From Natronosalvus amylolyticus (lineage in GTDB: Archaea; Halobacteriota; Halobacteria; Halobacteriales; Natrialbaceae), in contig NZ_CP101156.1 of assembly GCF_024298845.1 (NCBI RefSeq), forward strand, positions 1,984,001 through 2,048,000: DNA of 64,000 nucleotides. The letters run 5' to 3'. Below the pieces are notes generated by a model. It was not told the DNA's origin and did no database searches. It was given only the letters and a program-made list of their open reading frames with translations. The first letter of the stretch is position 1. Each line of letters begins with the position of its first letter. The translations under genes and the position numbers were made by a program. Below are positions 53,444 through 62,088 of the stretch, one piece after another.

Positions 53444-53558
53444 AGGTCGACGGCTGGGAAGGGACTATGTCGTCACGTATCGACGACGACAATCCGTCCG
53501 CGTCGACAAAAGCGGAAAAGGACACCGGAGGCGAGACAGCCTCACCGCTAGCACCCGT

Positions 53559-54260
53559 ATGGACCGTATGGCCCTCCCAGTCGCGATGGGGTGGCGACAC
53601 CTCCTGTTTGCCAACTGGTCGATCGACCCGGTCCGCCTCGCCCCGCACCTGCCCGACGCTCTCGAGGTCGACACCCACGACGGGGAGGCCTGGCTTTCCG
53701 TCGTTCCGTTCTACAACGTCGACGTTCGGCCGCGAGGACTGCCCGCGTGGACCGGGTTCGAACTCCCCGAACTCAACCTCCGAACGTACGTTCGCCATCG
53801 CGGACGCCCCGGTGTGTACTTTTTCAGCCTCGATGCCGAGGGGCTCGTCGGTGTCCTGGGTGCACGCGTGCTCCATCACCTGCCGTATTACAATGCACGA
53901 ATGTCGATCCGAGAACGCGCCGGAGAGATCCACTTTCGAAGCCGGCGCGTACACCCCGGTGCTCGCCCAGTCACGTTCACCGCGTCGTACGAAGCGACCG
54001 GCGACCCCTTCGAGGCAACGAGCGACCCGCTCGCAAGCTTTCTCACCGAACGCTACCGGTATTTCACCGAAGACACCAACGGAGCCGTTCGCTCAGCCGA
54101 AATTCGACACGAACCCTGGAACCTCCAGGACGCTCGAGCCACCATCGAAGCCGACCAGTTGTTTCGAGCAAACGGCTTCGAACCGCCGGTCGAGGAGCCA
54201 CTGCTGTACTATTCTCGGGGGCTGGATATCACGGCGTCGCGAAATCGCCGTCTCGAGTGA
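53559..54260 (+). CDS. DUF2071/YqjF-family protein
   Basis: 233 aa. Starts MDRMALPVAMGWRHLLFANW and contains LPDALEVDTHDGEAWLSVVPF and LNLRTYVRHRGRPGVYFFSLDA, as in the DUF2071 family (YqjF of Bacillus). No enzymatic role is established. It lies convergent with the flavoprotein gene, separated by only 8 bp. Confidence 0.85.
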   Translation: MDRMALPVAMGWRHLLFANWSIDPVRLAPHLPDALEVDTHDGEAWLSVVPFYNVDVRPRGLPAWTGFELPELNLRTYVRHRGRPGVYFFSLDAEGLVGVLGARVLHHLPYYNARMSIRERAGEIHFRSRRVHPGARPVTFTASYEATGDPFEATSDPLASFLTERYRYFTEDTNGAVRSAEIRHEPWNLQDARATIEADQLFRANGFEPPVEEPLLYYSRGLDITASRNRRLE

Positions 54261-54268
54261 TCGAATCC

Positions 54269-55492
54269 CTACTTGTCACGCAGGACTTTCCAGACCAGCG
54301 AAAGGTCGCTCAGACCCAGGAGCTTCATGATCGCTCGTTTGTTGCCGTTGTTCGCCTTTGCGAGCGTTTCCTCGTCGTATCGGTTCAGGTCGGCCATCAG
54401 TTTGTCGTAGCGCTCGTTCGACGCCAGATACAACAGGTGGGTCATCAGCAGTCGCGAATCGATGTTCGGCGCGACATCGCGATGCCACAGCGTGTCGTAC
54501 ACCTCGAGGTTCGCCGCCGTCGGCTTTTGTCGGCCGTGTTTGAGACAGCGGTCGACCGCCGTCGCCGCCGCCCGTCCCGACTTCATACACGTGTGAATCC
54601 CCTCACCCCAGAGCGGGTCGACGGTCGGGACGGTGTCCCCGATAGCCATAAACCGGTCAGTGTGCATTTTGCCAGGTGGCTGGATGTGCGCCGAGCCACG
54701 GTGTTGGCGGCCCTCAATGCGTTCGGCGTCGGCAAAGCGCGGGTCGTTCTCGAGCCAGTAGCCGAGATAGTCGTCGATGCTGAAATCCGACCGGCCGTGT
54801 TCCTGGTGGCTCTCGTTTTGGATGTAACAGACGCCGACTTTGGCCGTATCCCCGCCCGTGTGGAAGATCCAGGAGTACCCACCGGGCGCGATGTCGTGAT
54901 CGAGACGCAACATCATCGCGTCGTGTAAATCGGCGAACTCCGGATGATCGATGTCGATCCCCTCGAGTTCGAACTCGATCCCGATGGCGTGGTTTTCACG
55001 TTTGAGGTCGCTCACACCGAGTTTCTTCGCCAGCGGCGCGGCCGGCCCCGTCGCGTCGATGACGACGTCGGCATACACCTCCTCGTCGCCGTTGTAGGTG
55101 ACGCCAACCGGTTCATCGTTCTCCACGATCGGAGCCGTCGCCCGCGATTCGAATCGGTATTCGGCCCCCTCTTCCTGGCCGTCCTCGACCAGAAATCGCT
55201 TGAATTTGGCGAAGTCGAGAACCGCACCGGGTTGTTCGCGAACGTAGTACTCGTTCGGCGACTCGAGGACGACCGTCTTCGTATACTGCTGGACGACGTC
55301 GTCCGGAATTGCGAACGAGGACATCATCGACGGAAACGTCCCGGCCGTCGACTTGTTCGATTGTTTTGGGAACTCATCCGCCGCTTCCGTCTCGAGGACG
55401 ACGACGTCATACCCCCGCGATGCGAGATCACGGGCACACTGTGCACCCGCGGGACCAGCACCCGCGATAACCACGTCGTAATCTTCGTTCAT
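54269..55492 (-). CDS. Geranylgeranyl-reductase-like FAD flavoprotein
   Basis: 407 aa from ATG at 55492 (MNEDYDVVIAGAGPAG). The FAD Rossmann motif GAGPAGAQCARDLA is at the N-terminus and the second FAD motif GDTVPTVDPLWGEG is near the middle. Close to digeranylgeranylglycerophospholipid reductases, which saturate isoprenoid chains of archaeal lipids. Other members of the group act on menaquinone or halogenated rings, so the substrate is inferred only. Confidence 0.85.
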   Translation of the reverse strand: MNEDYDVVIAGAGPAGAQCARDLASRGYDVVVLETEAADEFPKQSNKSTAGTFPSMMSSFAIPDDVVQQYTKTVVLESPNEYYVREQPGAVLDFAKFKRFLVEDGQEEGAEYRFESRATAPIVENDEPVGVTYNGDEEVYADVVIDATGPAAPLAKKLGVSDLKRENHAIGIEFELEGIDIDHPEFADLHDAMMLRLDHDIAPGGYSWIFHTGGDTAKVGVCYIQNESHQEHGRSDFSIDDYLGYWLENDPRFADAERIEGRQHRGSAHIQPPGKMHTDRFMAIGDTVPTVDPLWGEGIHTCMKSGRAAATAVDRCLKHGRQKPTAANLEVYDTLWHRDVAPNIDSRLLMTHLLYLASNERYDKLMADLNRYDEETLAKANNGNKRAIMKLLGLSDLSLVWKVLRDK

Positions 55493-55618
55493 AACCCACA
55501 GAGTGTACTCGAGCATTATGAGTATACCCAGTTGGCATCGAGCGGCCTGTTTTGTAGGAAGAAGCCTCGAGGAACGTAAAATAGGACGTTTCGCCGACAG
55601 TAGCCGCGACGACGGCCG

Positions 55619-56548
55619 TCAGTCTCGGCCAACACCATTGTCGGAACTGGACTTGGCCTCACCGACGAGCAACTGCCCAACCGCCTGGGTCCGCGTGGTC
55701 AACGTGGTCGTCGTCCTGGAACTCGCCTGCAGGGAGGCGTTGATCGTCCCGTACAGGTCGTCGAACCGAACCGACCCGTCGGAGTCGCGCCAGTCGTCCA
55801 TAACGGGGATCGTCCGATGACACGTCGAACACGTCGTTTCCGTTTGATCAGTCGGATCGAGAGGCGAAAAACACCCGTGACATCGGCCCAGACCGACGAT
55901 AACGAGTTCGGCTTGCTCGAGGACCTGTCGAAGTTGGTCCTGTAACGTCGACGCCGTCGTACAGAACGCCTCGAGCCGCGAAGCGAGGTCCGAACCAGCC
56001 GACGACGGAGCGATGGGGCCGATCGCGTCGCCGTCAGCCACATCCTCGACGTTCGCGAGCGTCGCGTCGACGGACTCGAGAACCACGAGCGCGTCCAGTC
56101 TCGCATCGACGTACTCGGGGTGCTCTCCATCCTCGAGCGACGCGGGAATCGTCGTCGCAAGCGAACCAACCGACGCGACAGCTGAAATCGCCTCGCTCTG
56201 GTGTTTCGTCACGTCCCGGATCGTCTCGAACAGCGCGGCCGATGAGTCGATCCCACTCTCGGGTCGTTTGATCGAGCCGTAACAGTCGTCACACAACGTT
56301 ACGAGGGAACTCTCGTGCACCGTCCCCTGAACGGGGATGTCGCCAACCGCCGCCACGCGGAGATCTCCCGGCTCCCGCCCGCCCCCACAGTGACGGCACG
56401 TATACTCGTCGCGTTCGAACACCGCCTCCCTGTCGGCGTGCCACTCTCGAGCGTCGGAATCCACGACGTATCGGTCACGCTGGTGGGTCAAAAACGCTCC
56501 GGCTGGCTGGACGGCCCCGGTACGTCCAGTACCGTCGAACCAGATCAC
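55619..56548 (-). CDS. Degenerate HNH-type zinc protein
   Basis: 309 aa from a GTG that overlaps the stop of the DUF547 gene (GTGA). An HNH-like zinc frame is clear: CRHCGGGREPGD and LCDDCYGS at about residues 50-100. The catalytic His residues are replaced: the usual HH pair is AV in RVAAVGD and the last CxxC-H becomes CDDCY. A coiled/helical middle follows, then a second zinc ribbon CHGCFSPLD ... CSTCHRT near 235-260. Likely a DNA-binding or structural protein rather than an active nuclease. The upstream frame to 56755 is the DUF547 antisense region and is rejected. Confidence 0.72.
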   Translation of the reverse strand: MIWFDGTGRTGAVQPAGAFLTHQRDRYVVDSDAREWHADREAVFERDEYTCRHCGGGREPGDLRVAAVGDIPVQGTVHESSLVTLCDDCYGSIKRPESGIDSSAALFETIRDVTKHQSEAISAVASVGSLATTIPASLEDGEHPEYVDARLDALVVLESVDATLANVEDVADGDAIGPIAPSSAGSDLASRLEAFCTTASTLQDQLRQVLEQAELVIVGLGRCHGCFSPLDPTDQTETTCSTCHRTIPVMDDWRDSDGSVRFDDLYGTINASLQASSRTTTTLTTRTQAVGQLLVGEAKSSSDNGVGRD

Positions 56549-57261
56549 CGACGCAGCGTCTCGAGATCCGCCGGCCAGTCGTACTCGCTGTAGGTGAGCG
56601 TCGGCGTCGCCCCAGGGGGTACCACGTCGTACCGTTCTAAAAACGCCAAAATTCCGCGCTTCCCGCCGAAGTCGCCACGGTACCATAGAAACAGTCGGGG
56701 CACCTCGAGTACGTCTCGACCACGGTCGTATCTGACGTTCTCCTCGAGGAACCACTCGGTTGCAATCTCGAGTTCACTATCGACGTCGGCGGGCGTGTAG
56801 ACCGTTACCGGCGGCGCGTGTTCGCTGCCGGAACTGAGGGCGAAGTGGATTCGTGGGTCGACATCCTCCAGACGGAACTGCCGCTCGAACGAGGAGGGAA
56901 ACGGGTCCGGCAGATACCCCATTCCCCAGGGGTGTTTCGAGCCACGAAGCAGCCCGTGTTCGATGGTATCGAGACTGAGCCAGATCCCGGCAACCGGCAC
57001 GCGATCGCCGGCAAAAAACCGCCACCGGTCGAGTAACCCTCCCTCGAGCAGCGACGGGTGTTCCTCGAGCAGGATCTGCACGTAGGCGTTGTAACAGTTG
57101 AGCCAGAACGCCAGCTTTCCCTCACGGCTCCCCAGGGCCCGCTCGAGACGCCGTCGCTCGAGTGCCGCCAGCTCCTCGCGCAACGCGACCGAGTCCCCAT
57201 CGGTTTTCACCGAATAGAGGAGATCAGCCGAGATCGTCAGCGGGTCGAGCTGTGTCGACAT
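56545..57261 (-). CDS. DUF547 protein
   Basis: 238 aa. It has the DUF547 signature FWLNCYNAYVQILL near residue 51-64 and the LRGSKHPWGMGYLPDPFP / DPRIHFALSSGS blocks. The domain may be thiol-protease-like, but no activity is proven. It is the first gene of a two-gene unit with the HNH-like protein. Two hairpins lie upstream at 57311-57376. Confidence 0.85.
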   Translation of the reverse strand: MSTQLDPLTISADLLYSVKTDGDSVALREELAALERRRLERALGSREGKLAFWLNCYNAYVQILLEEHPSLLEGGLLDRWRFFAGDRVPVAGIWLSLDTIEHGLLRGSKHPWGMGYLPDPFPSSFERQFRLEDVDPRIHFALSSGSEHAPPVTVYTPADVDSELEIATEWFLEENVRYDRGRDVLEVPRLFLWYRGDFGGKRGILAFLERYDVVPPGATPTLTYSEYDWPADLETLRR

Positions 57262-57310
57262 ACACCGACTCTAGGGCAACCACGGTCTTGAAGCCGTTTG
57301 ACCGACGAAG

Positions 57311-57376
57311 CCGACAGTCACAGGGATTGTTGTGACTGATTGTCGGTCAGCGACGGATCGAGTGGTCGCTGACCAC
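57311..57376. repeat. Two adjacent hairpins between surface protein and DUF547 genes
   Basis: CAGTCACA-N8-TGTGACTG (57315-57338, with flanking CCGA/TCGG) and GTGGTC-GCT-GACCAC (57362-57376). They lie after the stop of the surface-protein gene and before DUF547 and are likely terminator or regulatory structures. Confidence 0.5.
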
Positions 57377-57448
57377 GACAACGAACCCTCTCAGTGTTGG
57401 AAAAACGTCTGGCGGCCGATAATCGGTCAAAAAACCGAAACTGCAGCG

Positions 57449-59383
57449 TTAGGAGAACTTGCGGTAGGCGATGAACAGTCCGCCAACGATGGCGACACCG
57501 ACGAGCACCGTCGTCGTGTCGATGCCCGAGGACGACTCACTGTCCTGAACCTGCTCGAGGTACGACTGGACGGCTTCCTCGTCTATCGATGGGAAGTCAC
57601 GGTCCCACTCGCCCGGCAGGTGAACCTCGGTGTCCGGACCAACCTGGTCTTTCTCGCGGACCTCGGCTTCGTCTGCGTTCTCACCGACGTAATCCTCGAG
57701 CGTGATGTAGAACGTCGTCACGCCGTCTTCGGTCTCGGCGTGGACCCCGGTTATCGTCTCACCGTCGTCGGTTTCGAACGGGACACCGTCGAGTGCGGTC
57801 ATGTCATCGAAGGACATCGCCGCCTCGAACTCCATCTCCTCGTCCGTCGCCGACATGCTCATAGCCGCGATTTCGAAGTCGGCTTCACGGAAGTTCTCGA
57901 TCGCCGTGAGCATCTCGTCGTCAGCATACGGGTCGTTCTCGATAGCCGTCTCGAGTTCGGCGAGCGCCTGCTCGAGCATAGCCTCCTCACTGGATTCGAA
58001 GTCGTAGGTCAGTTGCAGTTCGTCACCCACGAGTTCGGCGTCCATGGTGAACTGCGTTTCAGCGGCGAACTGCTCGACGCCACGGTCCTCGAGTTCGCTG
58101 ACGTATGTACCCCAGTTCTGGGTATCCATCGACGCGCTGAACTCGACGAACGTTTCGTCGGGTCGTTCTCCGGCGTACAGGCTCATCTCGGTCGTCTGGA
58201 CGAGGTCAGCGGCCTGCTGGGCTTCGATCACCGCTTGCATCTCGTCGAACTGGTCGGCGAGTTCGTCGTCGACATCGTCGAGCGAGTCCGCGATTTCGAC
58301 GACACCCAGCACGACCTCGTCGTAGTTGCTGAATTCGACGTTCCACTCAGCGTTCACCTGCGTTCCGGAGGCCTCAGCGGAGAGGTACACTTCGTCGATC
58401 TCGAGGGAAGCGAGGCGGTCAGCGAGTGCCTGGGCCTCGTTCTGGTCGAGGTCGAGTTCGGGGTCGTTCTGGAGTTCCGCCGCGATCATCTCCTGGACCT
58501 GGGTCTGAATACCGTCGAACCGGACGGTGTACTCGAGATCGACCGTCGGCATCTGGCCGCTATCGTCGAACGAGTGTGACTCGAGCGTTACGTCAACCTG
58601 TCCGCCGAGCATAATCGCCTGCTGACGGTACTGGTCTTCCAGACTCTGTTTCGCTGCCTCCTCACTTTCCCACGCCTGTGGCTGGTAGACCGTCCGTTCC
58701 TCACTTACCTCCAGGTCGTAGGAGTCACCGTCCTGCGTAAGCCGCAGTTCCATGCCGCCAAACTCCTGAGCAGCCATCTCGTTCCCGGTTTCAGCGGTCA
58801 TCGTCCCGCTCGAGGAGAACGTCGTTGCCGTCGTCTCGGTCGTCGCCTCGAGGTCGACGGACTGTTCTTGCTCGACCCAGTTGTCGGTCGACTCGACGAA
58901 CGTGAAGTCGATGTTCGAACTGGCACTCGAGGACGTCTGTTCGATATCCGCGCTGAAGTCGAACGTCTCGAGATCCTCGGAGTCCTCCATATCGTAGAAG
59001 GTCAGATCGGCGGAACTCGCGACCACGTCGGGCGTCATGTGCATGGACATGTCACCGGTCATGCCGAGTTCTTCAGCCCCATCCTCGTCCATCTCCGAGA
59101 AGTCAGCGGTGTACAGCGCATGCATCAACCCGGTCTGGGTCTCGAGGCCGAACGAGCCGGCCAATGCCTGTGCGTCGGGGTCGTCACTGTGATCTTCCTC
59201 GTAAACGAGGACCGCGTCACCGCTCTCGTACACGTACACTTCGTCCGCCTGGTCAACGTCGCCAGGCGCCACTTCCTCCTGTGTCGACTCGAACGTCGAC
59301 GGACCGGCACCGAAGGCCGCTACGCCCATGCTCGCGACGACGAGCAGCGCAACGAGTACAGCACCGATTTTTGTAGTTCGCAT
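57449..59383 (-). CDS. Acidic surface-anchored protein
   Basis: 644 aa from ATG at 59383 (MRTTKIGAVLVALLVVASMG). A Sec-type signal peptide is followed by ~590 very acidic residues without cysteine motifs, then a C-terminal TM segment (TTTVLVGVAIVGGLFIAYR) and a short basic tail. Repeated Asp/Glu-rich strand-like blocks suggest a cell-surface or S-layer-associated role. No family is recognised. The longer frame to 59497 is rejected. Confidence 0.78.
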   Translation of the reverse strand: MRTTKIGAVLVALLVVASMGVAAFGAGPSTFESTQEEVAPGDVDQADEVYVYESGDAVLVYEEDHSDDPDAQALAGSFGLETQTGLMHALYTADFSEMDEDGAEELGMTGDMSMHMTPDVVASSADLTFYDMEDSEDLETFDFSADIEQTSSSASSNIDFTFVESTDNWVEQEQSVDLEATTETTATTFSSSGTMTAETGNEMAAQEFGGMELRLTQDGDSYDLEVSEERTVYQPQAWESEEAAKQSLEDQYRQQAIMLGGQVDVTLESHSFDDSGQMPTVDLEYTVRFDGIQTQVQEMIAAELQNDPELDLDQNEAQALADRLASLEIDEVYLSAEASGTQVNAEWNVEFSNYDEVVLGVVEIADSLDDVDDELADQFDEMQAVIEAQQAADLVQTTEMSLYAGERPDETFVEFSASMDTQNWGTYVSELEDRGVEQFAAETQFTMDAELVGDELQLTYDFESSEEAMLEQALAELETAIENDPYADDEMLTAIENFREADFEIAAMSMSATDEEMEFEAAMSFDDMTALDGVPFETDDGETITGVHAETEDGVTTFYITLEDYVGENADEAEVREKDQVGPDTEVHLPGEWDRDFPSIDEEAVQSYLEQVQDSESSSGIDTTTVLVGVAIVGGLFIAYRKFS

Positions 59384-59546
59384 GATACTGATAACTAGAA
59401 CACTTCGGAAGTATAATAGTTTCTGTGGCCACGAGTCGACATGTGACACACCAACAAGGCCATCTTGCGGGCGGTGGCCAGCGTCGTCGATTGGCACCGC
59501 AATTCGTCGCCCTTTTGCCCGCTGAACCCGCAGAACAGACCAGCCA

Positions 59547-60794
59547 ATGGCTCGCTACCACATCGAAACCTACGGCTGCACCTCGAATCGTGGCGAGAGC
59601 CGCGAAATAGAGCGACGCCTCCGTGATGCGGGCCACTACCGCGTCGACGGCCCGGAAGCCGCCGACGTCGCGATTCTCAACACTTGTACCGTCGTCGAAA
59701 AGACCGAACGGAACATGCTCGAGCGAGCGGCCGAACTCAGCGAGGAGACGGCAGACCTGCTCGTGACCGGTTGTATGGCTCTCGCCCAGGGCGAGTCCTT
59801 CGGCGACCTGGATGCGCAGGTACTCCACTGGGAAGCGGTCCCCGCCGCCGTCACGAACGGTGAGTGTCCGACGACGACCCCCGACGCGTCACCCGTTCTC
59901 GACGGGGTCGTCGGCATCTTGCCGATCGCCCGCGGCTGTATGTCGGACTGTTCGTACTGTATAACGAAACATGCGACCGGAAAAATCGAGTCGCCGCCGA
60001 TCGAGGAAAACGTCGAGAAGGCGCGTGCACTGATCCACGCCGGTGCGAAAGAGATTCGCATTACAGGCCAGGATACCGGCGTCTACGGCTGGGACACCGG
60101 CGAACGGAAACTGCACACGCTCCTCGAGCGAATCTGTGCCATCGAAGGCGAGTTCCGCGTGCGCGTCGGGATGGCCAACCCAAAAGGCGTCCACGGCATC
60201 CGCGAGGAACTGGCAGGAGTCTTTGCAGCCAACGACAAACTATACAACTTCCTGCACGCACCCGTCCAGTCCGGTAGCAACGACGTGCTCGGCGACATGC
60301 GCCGCCAACACCAGGTCGGAGAGTACCTCGAGATCGTCGACACGTTCGATTCGGCGCTCGAGGAGTGGACGCTGTCGACCGATTTCATCGTCGGCTTTCC
60401 GACCGAAACCGACGAGGACCACGAGCAGTCGATGGAACTCATTCGCCAGACTCGACCAGAAAAGCTCAACGTCACCCGGTTTTCGAAACGACCGGGCACG
60501 GATGCAGCCGATATGAAGGGACTCGGCGGAACGATCAAAAAGGAGCGCTCGAAAGCGATGTCGGCGCTCAAGATGGACGTCGTCGGAGACGCCTACGAGT
60601 CGATGGTCGGCGAACTTCGCGAAGACGCTCTCGTCGTCGAAGCGGGTACCGGCGATTCGGTCAAATGCCGAGATGGCGCCTATCGACAGCTGATCGTTCG
60701 CAACGCGGGCGAGTACGGCCTCGAGCCGGGGGAGTTCGTCGACCTCGAGGTGACGAGTGCGAACACAGTCTACGCCTTCGCCGAACCCAGATAA
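59547..60794 (+). CDS. tRNA threonylcarbamoyladenosine methylthiotransferase (MtaB type)
   Basis: 415 aa radical-SAM enzyme. The UPF0004 domain has the cluster-binding Cys11, Cys47 and Cys76, and the radical-SAM motif is CMSDCSYC (131, 135, 138). A C-terminal TRAM domain closes the protein. It adds a methylthio group to t6A37 (ms2t6A) in tRNAs that read ANN codons; the archaeal eMtaB form has this length. A very strong terminator-like hairpin follows. Confidence 0.92.
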   Translation: MARYHIETYGCTSNRGESREIERRLRDAGHYRVDGPEAADVAILNTCTVVEKTERNMLERAAELSEETADLLVTGCMALAQGESFGDLDAQVLHWEAVPAAVTNGECPTTTPDASPVLDGVVGILPIARGCMSDCSYCITKHATGKIESPPIEENVEKARALIHAGAKEIRITGQDTGVYGWDTGERKLHTLLERICAIEGEFRVRVGMANPKGVHGIREELAGVFAANDKLYNFLHAPVQSGSNDVLGDMRRQHQVGEYLEIVDTFDSALEEWTLSTDFIVGFPTETDEDHEQSMELIRQTRPEKLNVTRFSKRPGTDAADMKGLGGTIKKERSKAMSALKMDVVGDAYESMVGELREDALVVEAGTGDSVKCRDGAYRQLIVRNAGEYGLEPGEFVDLEVTSANTVYAFAEPR

Positions 60795-60825
60795 GTGTGG
60801 CTGCGTCCCCTCCCAACCGTCGACC

Positions 60826-60865
60826 GATGAGTGAAACCGGCAACCGTAATCCGGTTTCACCCATC
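60826..60865 (+). terminator. Strong hairpin after the methylthiotransferase gene
   Basis: GATGAGTGAAACCGG and CCGGTTTCACCCATC pair 14 of 15 positions with a 10-nt loop (60841-60850). It lies 31 nt past the stop. No clear T-run follows, but the position between convergent genes suits bidirectional termination. Confidence 0.6.
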
Positions 60866-60911
60866 AGTTCAGGCTCGAGACAGCACCGAGTGATGTGTCA
60901 CGCCTGAACGA

Positions 60912-60949
60912 GTGAGTCGAAGCGATAGCGATTGTCAGATTCGGCTCAC
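60912..60949. repeat. Intergenic hairpin repeat, copy 2
   Basis: GTGAGTCGAA and TTCGGCTCAC, preceded by CCTGAACGA, match the repeat at 53416-53443 but have an 18-nt loop. It lies between the methylthiotransferase terminator and the 3' end of the HIT gene. Confidence 0.55.
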
Positions 60950-60986
60950 CAGTCGGCGCTCGACCGAGCGCTGGCCGCTGGTCTGG

Positions 60987-61538
60987 CTACGTGTCTTCGA
61001 ATCGGAACTCGACCGCCTGTGCTTCGTCCGGAACGTGTGCGCCCTCGAGGTCGGCGAACGCATCGTGGAGAAGATCGTACGTTTCCTCGAGGGCCTCGAC
61101 GATCACCGAGGTGTCGCTCAAGACGGGCATGAAATTGGTGTCACCCTCCCAGCGCGGGACGATGTGCGTGTGCAGGTGATCGTCGATTGAGCCCCCCGCC
61201 CCATCACCCAGGTTCAAGCCCGCATTGAAGCCGTCTGGCCGGAGTCCAGCCTCGAGGGCCTCGAACGTCCGCTGCTTCAAGCGGCCGTGGTCGAGGAGTA
61301 CCTCGGCGTCAAGTTCGGCATAGTCACCGGTGTGGACGTGCGGAATAACCATGACATGCCCGGGGTTGTACGGGGCGTTGTTGAGGAGAACGAACGCATG
61401 TGTGCTCCGCGCGACGAGGAGATTTTCTCGGTCGGCCCCCCACTCTGGCAGCTCGCAGAAGACGCACGACTCGACCTTCGGGTTCTTGTCTTCGCGTCTG
61501 ATCCACTCGATACGCCACGGGGCGAACACCTGATCCAT
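60987..61538 (-). CDS. HIT-family hydrolase/nucleotidyltransferase
   Basis: 183 aa. The HIT triad is HLHTHIVPRW (His121, His123, His125). A zinc-binding-like Cys25-x2-Cys28 occurs near the N-terminus. Typical substrates are dinucleoside polyphosphates or nucleoside phosphoramidates. The TATA-like CTTATATA near 61562-61569 supports the ATG at 61538. Confidence 0.92.
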   Translation of the reverse strand: MDQVFAPWRIEWIRREDKNPKVESCVFCELPEWGADRENLLVARSTHAFVLLNNAPYNPGHVMVIPHVHTGDYAELDAEVLLDHGRLKQRTFEALEAGLRPDGFNAGLNLGDGAGGSIDDHLHTHIVPRWEGDTNFMPVLSDTSVIVEALEETYDLLHDAFADLEGAHVPDEAQAVEFRFEDT

Positions 61539-61644
61539 ACCGAGCGTTCTCGAGGCAGCGGCTTATATACTGTCGACTGCGATCGACCGCGACCGTCTCG
61601 AAAGAGCCACACGCAAAATGTAGTAAAACCAAATTAACACGCTG

Positions 61645-61667
61645 TCACGAAATTCAATTTTTCGTGA
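61645..61667. repeat. Inverted repeat in AT-rich gap
   Basis: TCACGAAA-N7-TTTCGTGA, perfect 8-bp arms, lies in an A/T-rich island (61610-61720) upstream of the small zinc-ribbon gene and the HIT gene, which diverge. Candidate operator. Confidence 0.45.
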
Positions 61668-61780
61668 AATAATCCAGCAGAAGCGATAATAAACAGTAAA
61701 AAACCCTTAGAGACGCCTATACGACCACCGCGGCCCCGTCTGGTGATTTTGTCAACTCATTGCTCGAAATGAAGCAGGGA

Positions 61781-61787
61781 TTTAATA
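61781..61787 (+). promoter_or_regulatory. TATA-like box of the small zinc-ribbon gene
   Basis: TTTAATA lies ~27 nt before the ATG at 61812, fitting a leaderless gene. Confidence 0.5.
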
Positions 61788-61811
61788 GCTACCTCGCTAG
61801 AAGACATATCA

Positions 61812-62012
61812 ATGGCAACGACAGACAACTCATTTAATGGTCTGACCGAGTACTGTGAAGACTGCGAACTGGATACCCTCCACGAAGTGAACGTGCAGAT
61901 CCGTACCGAGAGCCTGAAGAAAGAAAACGCCCAATTCTCCCGCGAGCCCTACCGCGTGACCGAATGTCAGCGCTGTGGCCACCGCTCGAGCCAGCGGATG
62001 AACAACGCGTAA
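61812..62012 (+). CDS. Small zinc-ribbon protein
   Basis: 66 aa with two CxxC pairs (CEDC at 15-18, CQRC at 52-55), a four-Cys zinc ribbon. Middle residues are charged and helical. Haloarchaeal small zinc-ribbon proteins of this size are common and mostly uncharacterised. Confidence 0.85.
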   Translation: MATTDNSFNGLTEYCEDCELDTLHEVNVQIRTESLKKENAQFSREPYRVTECQRCGHRSSQRMNNA

Positions 62013-62088
62013 TCCCCGCAATCGACCTGCGAGCTACCCCAGCTCGGTCGAGGCCGTTTGTTGCCCTCTCTTTCGATTCGTTCAGCGA

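Noticed and set aside
57332-58579. 415-codon plus-strand frame over the surface-protein gene
   Set aside because: Antisense; the minus-strand gene has a signal peptide and C-terminal TM segment that define it.
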